A DNA stretch of 64,000 bases, from positions 124,001-188,000 of the forward strand of contig CACYGI010000004.1 of the NCBI GenBank assembly GCA_902773925.1. Reading direction: 5' to 3'. The notes under the pieces are model-generated. The model did no database searches and was not told the origin of the DNA. It saw only the letters and a list, made by a program, of their open reading frames with translations. The number at the start of each line of letters is the position of its first letter. The stretch's first letter is position 1. Both the position numbers and the translations under genes were made by a program. Source of the DNA: an uncultured Bacteroidia bacterium. GTDB taxonomy: Bacteria; Bacteroidota; Bacteroidia; Bacteroidales; UBA932. Positions 8,467 through 16,750 of this stretch are shown here, piece after piece.

Positions 8467-8907
8467 TCAAACTATGCGGCTTCCGCCAGTTGCTGCTCCA
8501 TCAACCTCTGCACCAGGAAGAATCGCCCGCAACATTGCCGGGGCAAAAGAGCCTACCCAGAGTGTAGCCAGGCCCTCATTCTTCGCCGCCAGCATCAGAT
8601 ACGTGGCGACGATGGCGGCGTCCACCTCGGCGCCGTTCTTGCCATCGTAGCACCTTACCCACGCGTCCGCGGGCCGGCAGCCCACGACCAGCAGCAGCGG
8701 CGCGCCATAGTTGGAGCGCGTCACGCCTTTGATAGCCTCCAGCGTCTCCGGACGGGAGACCGCCCAGATATGCACCGGCTGCTTGTTCACCGCCGTCGGC
8801 GCCATCCGCCCGGCCCCCAGGATCCGGTCCACCTTCTCCTGCTCCACCCCCTGCGCCGCAAACGCGCGGCAGGAGTGGCGACGATTTAGTACGTCATTGA
8901 ATTCCAT
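8467..8907 (-). CDS. nitroreductase family protein, 3'-truncated
   Basis: Start ATG at 8907 (MEFNDVLNRRHSCRAF); the upstream extension is rejected. Nitroreductases bind FMN and reduce nitro or quinone substrates with NAD(P)H. The family signature is clear: RRHSCRAF, AGRMAPTAVNKQP, YGAPLLLVVG, YDGKNGAEVDAAIVATYLML, LGL-like ATLWVGSF. The sequence then loses similarity after RAILPG and ends in GAEVDGAATGGSRIV, lacking the usual final ~30-40 residues (PVALLPLGYP region). At 146 residues it is short. The break lies at about 8500, at the edge of the hairpin-rich stretch, and probably marks a recombination junction. It is the last gene after fnlC; activity is doubtful. Confidence 0.7.
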   Translation of the reverse strand: MEFNDVLNRRHSCRAFAAQGVEQEKVDRILGAGRMAPTAVNKQPVHIWAVSRPETLEAIKGVTRSNYGAPLLLVVGCRPADAWVRCYDGKNGAEVDAAIVATYLMLAAKNEGLATLWVGSFAPAMLRAILPGAEVDGAATGGSRIV

Positions 8908-8972
8908 AGGATGATGAACTATTCCAAGCCGATTAAACAAGGGGCAGAAGAAACTCTCCCGCCCCTGCTATT

Positions 8973-10133
8973 CTAGAACTTCCTCCAGACCATCTTGTTT
9001 ACAACTCCCACATAGCTCTGTATGATGCGGACCACCTTGGTGGAGACGTTTTCGTCCACGTAGTCGGGGACGGGGATGCCGGGGTTGCCGTCGCGGATGA
9101 GCTCTACTGCTACATCAACGCTCTGCAACAGGCCCTTGGTGTCGATGCCGCTGAGCACGAAGCAGCCTTTGTCCAGGGCTTCGGGACGCTCGGTGGAGGT
9201 TCGGATGCAGACAGCGGGGAACGGATGGCCGACCGAGGTGAAGAAGCTGCTCTCCTCGGGCAGCGTGCCGCTGTCGCTAACTACGCAGAAGGCGTTCATC
9301 TGCAGGCAGTTGTAATCGTGAAAACCGAGCGGTTCGTGCTGGATTACGCGAGGGTCGAGCTTGAAGCCGGAGGCCTCCAAGCGCTTGCGGCTGCGCGGGT
9401 GGCAGCTGTAGAGGATCGGCATATCGTACTTCTCCGCCATTTTGTTGATGGCATTGAAGAGGCTCAAGAAGTTCTTCTCCGTATCAATGTTCTCCTCCCG
9501 GTGGGCGGAAAGCAGGATATACTTGCCCTTCTCCAGTCCCAGACGCTTGTGGATGTCGCTTGCCTCAATCTCGGCGAGATTGTTATGCAGCACCTCGGCC
9601 ATAGGCGAACCCGTAACGTATGTCCGTTCCTTGGGCAGACCGGTATCGGCCAGATAGCGACGCGCGTGCTCGCTGTAAGCCATATTCACATCAGATATAA
9701 TATCTACAATGCGGCGGTTGGTCTCCTCGGGCAGGCACTCATCCTTGCAGCGGTTGCCGGCTTCCATATGGAAAATGGGGATGTGAAGCCTCTTGGCGCC
9801 GATGACGCTCAGGCAGCTGTTGGTATCGCCCAGCACCAGCACGGCATCGGGTTTCACCTCCACCATCAGCTGATAGCTCTTGGCAATGATGTTGCCCATC
9901 GTCTCGCCAAGGTCGCTGCCCACGGCATCCATATACACATCGGGATCGGCAAGCTTCAGATCCTTGAAGAACACCCCGTTCAGGTTGTAATCATAGTTCT
10001 GTCCCGTGTGTGCCAGCAGGGTATCGAAATACTTGCGACACTCGTTGATGACCGCTGCGAGGCGGATAATCTCCGGACGCGTGCCTACGATGATGAGAAG
10101 CTTCAGCTTCCCGTTATTCTTAAATTCTGCCAT
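8973..10133 (-). CDS. fnlC: UDP-N-acetyl-L-talosamine/GlcNAc 2-epimerase, FnlC/CapG type
   Basis: A 386-residue non-hydrolysing UDP-HexNAc 2-epimerase (WecB fold). Motifs: LLIIVGTRPEIIRLAAVI at residues 12-29, HTGQNYD, LGDTNS, HMEAGNRCKDECLPEETNR near residue 140, SAHREENID near 210, and SDSGTLPEES near 290. In the FucNAc pathway this enzyme (FnlC/Cap5G) makes the final 2-epimerisation to UDP-N-acetyl-L-fucosamine. The order fnlA-fnlB-fnlC with 1-6 base gaps is the classic set, which supports this over plain WecB (UDP-ManNAc). Cytosolic. Confidence 0.88.
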   Translation of the reverse strand: MAEFKNNGKLKLLIIVGTRPEIIRLAAVINECRKYFDTLLAHTGQNYDYNLNGVFFKDLKLADPDVYMDAVGSDLGETMGNIIAKSYQLMVEVKPDAVLVLGDTNSCLSVIGAKRLHIPIFHMEAGNRCKDECLPEETNRRIVDIISDVNMAYSEHARRYLADTGLPKERTYVTGSPMAEVLHNNLAEIEASDIHKRLGLEKGKYILLSAHREENIDTEKNFLSLFNAINKMAEKYDMPILYSCHPRSRKRLEASGFKLDPRVIQHEPLGFHDYNCLQMNAFCVVSDSGTLPEESSFFTSVGHPFPAVCIRTSTERPEALDKGCFVLSGIDTKGLLQSVDVAVELIRDGNPGIPVPDYVDENVSTKVVRIIQSYVGVVNKMVWRKF

Positions 10134-10138
10134 AATGA

Positions 10139-11347
10139 TTACTTAACTGGTTCAAAAAAAGTATCGGGTTTTTCGGGGTTGAAGACTTCATTACAATACA
10201 TAACCGTAACCAGGTCTTCGGTATCGGAGAGGTTGATGATATTGTGCGTGTAGCCGGGGAGCATATGGACGGCCTGGATGCGGTCGCCGCTTACCTCCCA
10301 CTCCAGGATCTTACCCTCGGGATCATTGAGGTTGCGCTGCTGGATGAGGCCGTGGCCCTTTACCACGATGAATTGCTCGAATTTGGTGTGGTGCCAGTGC
10401 TGTCCCTTGGTGATGCCGGGCTTGCTGATATTGATGCTCACCTGGCCGGCATTATGGGTATGCACGAGCTCCGTGAAGCTTCCCCGCTCGTCCACGTTCA
10501 TCTTCAGGTCAAACGCCGTCTTCTCATACGGCAGGTAACTTAGATACGTAGAATACAGCTTCTTGGCAAAACTGCCGGCGGGAATCTCCGGAATCATCAG
10601 CGTCGCGGGCTGCTGCGCGAATGATTTCAGCAGTTCGACAATCTCGCCCAGTGTCACGTGATGCGTAACCGGGCAATAGCAGTAACGACCGACAGCGGTG
10701 GGAATAACCTCCAGCCCGTCGAATTCGCAGCGGTGCTCCCTGCCCTCGAGGCAGGCGATCATCTCGTCCACCAGGTCATCAATGTACAGCAGCTCAAGCT
10801 CCACCGACGGATCGTTCACCGTGTAAGGCAGATCGTTCGCAAAGGCGTTGCAGAACGTCGCCACGGCCGAGTTATAGTTAGGCCTGCACCATTTGCCAAA
10901 CAAGTTCGGGAAACGGTACACCAGCACGCACGCGCCGGTTTCCTTGCCATACTGCAGGAACAAATCCTCCCCCGCCTTCTTGCTCCGGCCATACTCCGAA
11001 TTGCCAAAGCGTCCCGTCAGCGAAGCCTGCTGTGACGAGGAAAGCATCACAGGGCAGGTATTGCCGTGCCTGCGGAGCGTATCGAGCAGCGTCGAGGCAA
11101 ACCCGAAATTGCCCGCCATAAACTCTTCCTGATTCTGCGGGCGGTTCACACCAGCCAGGTTGAATACGAAGTCGGCTTCGCCGCACCACGCATCCAGCTG
11201 CTCAGGCGTAGAATCCAGATCATACTCGTACACAGCCTCAACGGACAGTCCGGGATGGATCTTGTCCTTGCCTGATGCAATATTCTTCAACGCCCAGCAA
11301 AGGTTCTTTCCAACGAACCCTTTGGCGCCTGTAACAAGGATCTTCAT
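10139..11347 (-). CDS. fnlB: UDP-2-acetamido-2,6-dideoxy-hexulose reductase/epimerase FnlB/CapF
   Basis: ATG at 11347, one base after the fnlA stop; a TTG start at 11356 is less likely. About 402 residues, the expected bifunctional CapF layout. N-terminal short-chain dehydrogenase domain: MKILVTGAKGFVGKNLCW (NAD(P)-binding) and YGRSKKAGEDLF (Y-x3-K). C-terminal cupin domain: ITKGQHWHHTKFEQFIVVKG with the metal-binding His cluster, then GYTHNIINLSD. The cupin epimerises C3 and the SDR domain reduces C4, giving UDP-6-deoxy-L-TalNAc for FnlC. Translationally coupled to fnlA. Confidence 0.9.
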   Translation of the reverse strand: MKILVTGAKGFVGKNLCWALKNIASGKDKIHPGLSVEAVYEYDLDSTPEQLDAWCGEADFVFNLAGVNRPQNQEEFMAGNFGFASTLLDTLRRHGNTCPVMLSSSQQASLTGRFGNSEYGRSKKAGEDLFLQYGKETGACVLVYRFPNLFGKWCRPNYNSAVATFCNAFANDLPYTVNDPSVELELLYIDDLVDEMIACLEGREHRCEFDGLEVIPTAVGRYCYCPVTHHVTLGEIVELLKSFAQQPATLMIPEIPAGSFAKKLYSTYLSYLPYEKTAFDLKMNVDERGSFTELVHTHNAGQVSINISKPGITKGQHWHHTKFEQFIVVKGHGLIQQRNLNDPEGKILEWEVSGDRIQAVHMLPGYTHNIINLSDTEDLVTVMYCNEVFNPEKPDTFFEPVK

Positions 11348-11348
11348 A

Positions 11349-12410
11349 TTACACAAGGTTCGTAATCCCGTTCAACTCGTTCTGAATATACGTCAGCGAA
11401 GCTATCTTCTTCTTCGTCTCTTCGAGGTTCAGGCGGAGGGTATTGTTGGAATTGAACTCCTCGATGGTAGCTCTCTTGATATCGCCCTCCTTGAAGTACT
11501 TATCATAATTAAGGTCGCGGTTGTCGGCGGGGACAGCATAGAAGTTGCCCATATCGACGGCCTTGGCGGCCTCTTCCTTGGTCAGAAGAGTCTCGTACAT
11601 CTTCTCGCCATGGCGGATGCCGATGACGCGGATTTCGGGCTCGGTCCCGGCCGGAGCCTGGTGCCTGAACAGGTCCCTCACTGCTTCGGCCTGCGTCTGG
11701 ATGGTGCAAGCCGGAGCTTTCTGTACCATAATATCGCCATTGTTGCCATGCTCAAAGGCAAAGAGCACCAGATCGACCGCTTCTTCAAGAGACATTATGA
11801 AACGGGTCATCGAAGGCTCGGTCAGCGTAATGGGGTTGCCCTTGCGAATCTGGTCGATCCAGAGCGGAATCACGCTGCCGCGGCTGCACATCACGTTGCC
11901 ATAACGGGTGCAGCATATCTTTGTCGCACCGGAAAGCCGGCTCTTAGCCACTGCAATTTTCTCCTCAATAGCCTTGGTGATACCCATAGCGTTAATCGGA
12001 TACGCGGCCTTGTCGGTCGAGAGGCAGATGACGCACTTGACACCGGCTTCGATCGCAGCATCGAGAGTATTGTCCGTACCGATGACATTGGTCTTCACGG
12101 CTTCCATCGGGAAGAATTCGCAACTGGGCACCTGCTTCAGGGCAGCGGCGTGGAACACATAGTCCACACCCTTCATCGCGTACTTGAGGGTACTCTTGTT
12201 GCGGACATCGCCGATATAGAACTTGATCTTGCCTGCCACTTCGGGCATTCGCGCCTGAAAATCGTGACGCATATCGTCCTGCTTCTTTTCATCTCGGGAG
12301 AAAATGCGGATTTCACCAATGTCGGTGCGCAGGAAACGGTTCAGCACCGCGTTACCGAAACTACCGGTCCCTCCGGTAATCAGGAGGGTCTTGTCTTTAA
12401 AAACACTCAT
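11349..12410 (-). CDS. fnlA: UDP-GlcNAc 4,6-dehydratase/5-epimerase FnlA/CapE
   Basis: A 353-residue extended SDR of the CapD/FlaA1 group and the first enzyme of the UDP-L-FucNAc pathway. Motifs: LLITGGTGSFGNAVLNRF at the N-terminus (GxxGxxG), FHAAALKQVPSCEF, and CLSTDKAAYPINAMGITKA, where the family's Tyr is replaced by Met next to Lys (M-x3-K), as is normal for CapE-type dehydratases. No membrane segment, unlike the PglF-like enzyme at 44867-46762. ATG start. It heads the fnlA-fnlB-fnlC block but is separated from wbuB by about 4 kb of inserted cargo genes. Confidence 0.9.
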   Translation of the reverse strand: MSVFKDKTLLITGGTGSFGNAVLNRFLRTDIGEIRIFSRDEKKQDDMRHDFQARMPEVAGKIKFYIGDVRNKSTLKYAMKGVDYVFHAAALKQVPSCEFFPMEAVKTNVIGTDNTLDAAIEAGVKCVICLSTDKAAYPINAMGITKAIEEKIAVAKSRLSGATKICCTRYGNVMCSRGSVIPLWIDQIRKGNPITLTEPSMTRFIMSLEEAVDLVLFAFEHGNNGDIMVQKAPACTIQTQAEAVRDLFRHQAPAGTEPEIRVIGIRHGEKMYETLLTKEEAAKAVDMGNFYAVPADNRDLNYDKYFKEGDIKRATIEEFNSNNTLRLNLEETKKKIASLTYIQNELNGITNLV

Positions 12411-12499
12411 ATCTTATTTTTAGTTTTTTAATATCCTCATTATTCATAATTTGTGAAAACTCTTTATCATTCGGGCCGAGGGGCTCATACGCCGCATAG

Positions 12500-13195
12500 T
12501 CAAATCTTGTGAGCCATCATTACACCCAATCCGGCCAACACTGCGATAAAAATACTTAACAGTGTCCCGGCAAGAACATACTCTGATTTGTTCGTCTGCG
12601 AATCACCGAATCGTATAATTGACTTCGCAGCTATCAGCAGGCCCAGCGCATCGTATCTTTGCAGACAAACAAATATCAAGATCAACCAACGTTCAATAGT
12701 GCCGATCAACGCCCCGGCGTTGAATCCACTCTCTTTCTCCTGAGGCATATTCACACTATAATGCCTAAGTACCAACTTAATAAAGATATTGGACGGCTTC
12801 CAGCATATCATGACGGCGACAGCCGCTGCAATCCACCACGCCTCAACGCCAAAAGGAATGCGCCATGCACTCATTGAAATCCATAGCCGGGAAACTACTG
12901 CCAGCACGAGCAAATGTAGTAACTGATCCAGTGAAAACCAAACTACGTTCTCTTTTCGATATGATTTCCAGACATCAATGCAAAGATGCAAGACTCCTAT
13001 AGTCAGTGCGCACAACCAAAACCCCAAGTCAAAGGCTACAAGCCAGGATAAGGCGAATACAATGCCTGCGTGTATATACTGATGAATGCTATGCCAATGC
13101 TTCTCCGCTTTACTCTCGCAGGAGGTTGATGTCTGTAGCCCAAAATCAGCCACGAGGTGTGCCATTAAAAGACACAAAAACAAGTCTATCCACAT
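12500..13195 (-). CDS. DUF3307 multi-pass membrane protein
   Basis: A 231-residue protein starting at ATG 13195; its start overlaps the stop of the SatD-like gene by 10 bases (ATGTGGATAG), so the two are translationally coupled. Hydrophobic segments: residues 4-20 (LFLCLLMAHLVADFGLQ), 42-66, 90-105, 115-135 and 205-228, giving about five to six predicted helices. The N-terminal HLVADFxLQ and the downstream HxxxxH-like pattern (HLCIDVWKSY) are typical of DUF3307. SatD plus DUF3307 is a pairing known in Firmicutes and Bacteroidota, function unknown. With a cyclase-fold partner it resembles a signal-plus-membrane-effector pair; that is inference. Confidence 0.75.
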   Translation of the reverse strand: MWIDLFLCLLMAHLVADFGLQTSTSCESKAEKHWHSIHQYIHAGIVFALSWLVAFDLGFWLCALTIGVLHLCIDVWKSYRKENVVWFSLDQLLHLLVLAVVSRLWISMSAWRIPFGVEAWWIAAAVAVMICWKPSNIFIKLVLRHYSVNMPQEKESGFNAGALIGTIERWLILIFVCLQRYDALGLLIAAKSIIRFGDSQTNKSEYVLAGTLLSIFIAVLAGLGVMMAHKI

Positions 13196-13851
13196 ACTTT
13201 CTCCAAATCAAAATTCTCAAAATCCTTGATTGCCATATTCAACAAAGTCCATTGGGCATTCGTCGCCCGCATGTTCACTGACGATTGATAAATACCAAGC
13301 CTCTCACTAATCTCTAATTCCTTAAATCCTAACAATTTGTAATATACAACTGCCGCCTGCTTGGCCGAATAAGAGTCCACTATATCACATACCAAGGCCA
13401 CATACGAATCCAACATGTTACTCAAAGACCGTGGCTCTCCATCCATGTCAAAAACCGACATCCTGCCGCCCTTCCGGCTGATTTCATCAAGATTCCTTCC
13501 CGAAAGATAAATGGCCGGCCCGTCAATGATATCATCTTTCTTATCAGCGTACTTGAGGCTTCCCACTGCGATCGAAAATCGGATTCCATGTCGCTGCAAC
13601 ATCTGTGAGCAATTAAAAGAAGCCGCATTCATCTTTACGAAGAGCTTCAACAGGATCGCTATGCGCAGAGAATCCCGATAGTCAGGAACGACACACTCAA
13701 GGCTATCACCCCGGACAATTCTTGCCCAGAAACCAGGAATGTCCTTCTCAAAGCCACCGATGAGACCTTGCAGCCCCTTTCGAAGTTCCAGCAAGTCAGC
13801 TGTTTCCAATGAGGTTGAACGTACTATATCTGCAGATATCGTTGCAATCAT
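13186..13851 (-). CDS. SatD-like protein: class III cyclase-like domain plus C-terminal HTH
   Basis: A 221-residue protein with ATG start. The N-terminus, IATISADIVRSTSL (residues 2-15), and IVRGDSLECVV (about 45-55) put two Asp residues where class III nucleotidyl cyclases keep their metal-binding Asps (F-x-D-I and G-D). The C-terminal 50 residues (YKLLGFKELEISERLGIYQSSVN) read as a sigma-4/LuxR-like helix-turn-helix. This is the SatD family layout. The promoter contains two palindromes (13875-13933), suggesting autoregulation. It pairs with the DUF3307 membrane protein. The module sits inside the capsule operon between fnlA and the wbuC fragments, with its own promoter, so it is cargo. Whether it makes a nucleotide signal is unknown. 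Confidence 0.7.
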   Translation of the reverse strand: MIATISADIVRSTSLETADLLELRKGLQGLIGGFEKDIPGFWARIVRGDSLECVVPDYRDSLRIAILLKLFVKMNAASFNCSQMLQRHGIRFSIAVGSLKYADKKDDIIDGPAIYLSGRNLDEISRKGGRMSVFDMDGEPRSLSNMLDSYVALVCDIVDSYSAKQAAVVYYKLLGFKELEISERLGIYQSSVNMRATNAQWTLLNMAIKDFENFDLEKVCG

Positions 13852-13874
13852 ACTTCATTAACTATATTCAACCA

Positions 13875-13933
13875 CAAATATATCTATATTTTTTTAGATA
13901 CCAATAAAATATCTAATACTTTTTAGATATTTT
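13875..13933 (-). promoter_or_regulatory. promoter with two TATCTA-N-TAGATA operators for the SatD-like gene
   Basis: On the minus strand ATTG (13905-13902), 19 bases, then TATATTTG (13882-13875) fits the Bacteroides -33/-7 promoter. One inverted repeat, TATCTA (13881-13886) / TAGATA (13895-13900), lies between the two elements; a second, AAAATATCTAA (13906-13916) / TTAGATATTTT (13923-13933), is perfect over 11 bp and lies just upstream. Placement over the core promoter indicates repression, plausibly by the HTH of the SatD-like protein itself. Confidence 0.6.
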
Positions 13934-14264
13934 GCTATTATCGAATTATATTCAGATAATAGCCACGACTTCGCCAGCCTGTTACCAAATCTTATAAGAA
14001 ATATAACTAAGCGCGCTCAACCAAGCATATAAGCTTGAGACGAGGAAGGATATCTTTAACTCCAAATAAACTATTAATGAGAAGCAACTACGTAAGGATG
14101 CTTCCACACTCATACAAACTCAAGAATAAACATGAACGAATGAGTCTCTGAACCGCCGGGTAAAATGTACAAACAACTTTACGAAAAAAAGTACAAAGAA
14201 TGTTTGCTTATTACATTTGTTAATTCACCTTTCATTATCATTACAATTTGTCATGCTCAAACAA
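13934..14264. other. gene-free AT-rich stretch, nothing recognised
   Basis: Between the SatD promoter and the first wbuC fragment. I find no convincing gene, RNA or terminator; it is AT-rich, with TAATT/TTTGTTAATTC tracts near 14216. Confidence 0.5.
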
Positions 14265-14556
14265 CTAACCCACCCCCAACGTATCCTCTTCACCCAGCGG
14301 CTCGTAAGGCCCATCTTTGGTCTCGAGGATTACCGTGCCGGATTCCAATACTTCGACAGAATGCCACTGGCCGATGGGGATGGTCACCGCCACGCAGTCA
14401 CTGGCGGGAGCCAAATCTATCACCTCCGTGACCTCGCCCCTATCGTTGTAGAAAAATTCGCGCAGGTGCCCGCGAAGGCACACCACCGTCTCCGAGGACT
14501 TGGTGTGGCGGTGAATGGGCAACGGACTTCCCGGCTCAATCGCATTCAGCATCCGC
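14265..14556 (-). pseudogene. wbuC-like cupin fragment, copy 1 (5'-truncated)
   Basis: Encodes the cupin part of a WbuC-family protein: MLNAIEPGSPLPIHRHTKSS, ETVVCLRGHL, then GQWHSVEVLESGTVI and EPLGEED. The true WbuC N-terminus (about 35-40 residues before RMLNA) is absent; upstream of the ATG the frame hits a TAG within five codons. WbuC is a small cupin of unknown role found beside wbuB in FucNAc loci. Shares 99 identical bases (14457-14555) with copy 2 at 16476-16574. Probably a non-functional remnant left by insertion of cargo DNA. Confidence 0.7.
14457..14555. repeat. 99-bp direct repeat, copy 1
   Basis: Identical base for base to 16476-16574 (same orientation, offset 2019); lower similarity continues leftwards to about 14290. 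Both copies end abruptly at the same CAGCATCCG boundary. Confidence 0.85.
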
Positions 14557-14598
14557 GATTTAGCCTAAGTTGCGTATTCAATTATAAACAACACCAAT

Positions 14599-14880
14599 CT
14601 ATCTCCATTTATCAGCAGGGATAGATTTTATCCAGTTATACTCCACGTCTGAAAAGCCGACGCCAGCCCATTCCCCTTTTAGGGCAGCCACAAATAATTG
14701 GTCGTTCTGGTCTATATGCTTGATCAAATTATTTCTAATATTTGTTGCAGAATCACTTGATACAATAATCCATACCGAGCCTGTTTGATGCCACCACAAT
14801 CCATAAGCTTTTACTGCCTCAAATAATGAGTTATAATTCCGACCAGGTGTTTTCAGATCGTAAGAAATAATATATACCAT
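14599..14880 (-). CDS. SinR-family protein, Cas2-like ferredoxin fold
   Basis: A 93-residue protein (ATG) starting MVYIISYDLKTPGRNY, followed by AVKAYGLWWHQTGSVWIIVS and NDQLFVAALKGEWAG. This is the small SinR-like family, which shares the Cas2/VapD ferredoxin-like fold: beta strand ending in Asp at YD, helix, then a strand after W(W)H. No CRISPR array or cas1 is present in the window, so it is not a CRISPR gene. It sits 3 bases after the stop of the frameshifted PIN-like gene and is co-transcribed with it. Possible RNA-acting or toxin-antitoxin role; not demonstrated. Confidence 0.7.
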   Translation of the reverse strand: MVYIISYDLKTPGRNYNSLFEAVKAYGLWWHQTGSVWIIVSSDSATNIRNNLIKHIDQNDQLFVAALKGEWAGVGFSDVEYNWIKSIPADKWR

Positions 14881-14883
14881 GAT

Positions 14884-16096
14884 CTATTCTCCATCTTTAG
14901 CTTGGTTATTTTTATCGTTCTGATCTGACTCAGATTTCGTTTCCTTATTCATATCGCCATCTGCCAATCTACTAAATAAATGATCTATCTTACTGTCTCC
15001 TAAAGATAAAAAATCGTTTATTTTATGATTATTCAAATAAGGGATATCGCCATAACCTATGCTGCCAATACTTTGAGAAGGGAAAAAGTTAGCAGTATAT
15101 GGATAAGAAGCCTGAATAGAAGAGATTTCTGTATCCAAAGGGTTGGACTCATTTAATGAAGTCAAAGGCCAACGCGAGTTCAATAGAGCCCCCTTTCTTG
15201 GAAAAGTATCATATCCAAATACTGTTGTCAAATCAATATATGGTCTTTTTATCTCTTCAATAGTTTTAAGTTTAACTTGTACACCCACTTTGCTCTTCGC
15301 ATTTTGTAAGAAGCGATCCGGGGTATAGAACCAAATCAACTGATTATTGGTCATCGAATGGAACTCTCGGATTAGCTCGTGCCTAGGGCCTATTTTATTG
15401 TCTTTATATTCCTCCCACCAATCTTCTTTTTTGTCTTCTGTAACAAAGATTATATCCCTTGCCTCTTTTTTCGCGTATTCAATAATCTGAAACCAGATGA
15501 TTAAATCTCCAAATCGATGGCGGTCACTCTCTCGCTTTTTTAGAATCTTTGTATCCAGGGGGCACCTTTTTTGCATACCTCTCTTGCCCCTTAGAATAAA
15601 TCTCAGCCAACTCATTCTCTTGGTACTCAGGACCTATTTTACCTTCAAACAATTCCGTTAGAACTGTCAATATAACATCCTTATTCAAAAAATCCGGGCA
15701 TGAGGTCTTGGATATCTCAATAAGTTTATCAATCCTCTTGCTAAAAGTCTTGAACGCGGAATTTATCTTTTTATAATCAATATACGGGTTGTTACCATAT
15801 TCTTGTTCGATATCATTCTCAAACTTTTTAAACTTCCCCATCACTTCCTTTAAAGCTTCGATAGGACGCATGGCTTCTTCTAATCTGAGTTCATGATATT
15901 CATATCCCACCTGGTGTGGAAGCCACACTCTATCTTTTAGGCTCTTTATCATAGAGATAAAATCATTACGCACTCCCTCTGAGCGACGATATAAAGATAG
16001 GAGGACATTCGTATCAAATACAATAATCCCGTCCTTCCAGAGTTTATCCAACTCTGAAGAATTCAGTCCGTAGTATTCTATAAAAGAATTTCGCAT
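14884..16096 (-). pseudogene. PIN-like domain (DUF4935-type) protein, frameshifted
   Basis: Two overlapping reading frames make up one ~404-residue protein. The first (ATG 16096 to a stop at 15524) has IIVFDTNVLLSLYRRS near residue 25, the first Asp of a PIN-like nuclease, and WLPHQVGYEYHELR. The second continues RESDRHRFGDLIIWFQII, IIFVTEDKKEDWWEEY and RHELIREF, with the GD, T-x-D and DWW residues of this family. The frames join at a run of six A (minus strand, about 15536-15541, codons for DSKK); five A would give a continuous protein. So it is a disrupted gene or a sequencing/assembly indel. If intact it would be a toxin-like RNase. Confidence 0.75.
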
Positions 16097-16286
16097 CACT
16101 CTTGTATATTATGTCAAACTGTACTTAATTCGCTGTTGCGAAACATATTATCAGAATCAATTACATCTCGTCCTAATTCCAACTCCAGCACTTCTCTCCT
16201 ATCCAAAACAGACCATTAAATAAAGCCCCCTATCTTCTTTATATTTCTCCAGCTTTTATACTACAACAGCCACGACACTTCCCCCA

Positions 16287-16626
16287 TCACCCCCTCATCA
16301 CATCCTCCTCGCCGAGCGGCTCGTACTGGCCGTCTTTGGTTTCGAGGATTACGGTGCCGGACTCCAGTACCTCGACAGAATGCCATTGGCCGAGTGGGAT
16401 GTTCACCGCCACGCAATCGCTGGCGGGAGCCAAATCTATCACATCCGTGACCTCGCCCCTATCGTTGTAGAAAATTTCGCGCAGGTGCCCGCGAAGGCAC
16501 ACCACCGTCTCCGAGGACTTGGTGTGGCGGTGAATGGGCAACGGACTTCCCGGCTCAATCGCATTCAGCATCCGAAGCCTTGGCCTTGGCGGTCAATTCG
16601 TCAAGAATCTGCTTGTCAATAGTCAT
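16287..16626 (-). pseudogene. wbuC: wbuC, copy 2, with internal deletion
   Basis: Starts at ATG 16626 with the normal WbuC N-terminus (MTIDKQILDELTAKAKAS), but about 18 codons that should follow (PRLRMN...SQ region) are missing and the frame shifts, ending at a stop within a few codons. The cupin part resumes in another frame at 16571 (MLNAIEPG, HRHTKSSETVVC, GQWHSVEVLE). It lies about 125 bases downstream of wbuB, the expected position. The protein is probably not made intact. Confidence 0.7.
16476..16574. repeat. 99-bp direct repeat, copy 2
   Basis: Identical to 14457-14555. Together they flank the PIN-like/SinR gene pair, giving substrate for homologous excision of about 2 kb. Confidence 0.85.
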
Positions 16627-16750
16627 TATTACCCCTTTATAGTAATCACTTACGGCTTAATTGCCTTAAATTCATTAATATGCTATTTCGATAATACCAT
16701 ATTAATAGAAAGCACCAAGCAATTAGTTTACTTGAACGAAAGAAAGGCTA

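Noticed and set aside
14599..14880. SinR/Cas2-fold gene as part of a CRISPR system
   Set aside because: No cas1, other cas genes or repeat-spacer array anywhere in the window.
15524..15615. Programmed -1 frameshift in the PIN-like gene
   Set aside because: The A6 run reads AAA AAA G in the first frame and the second frame is +1, so it does not fit the A AAA AAG -1 mechanism.
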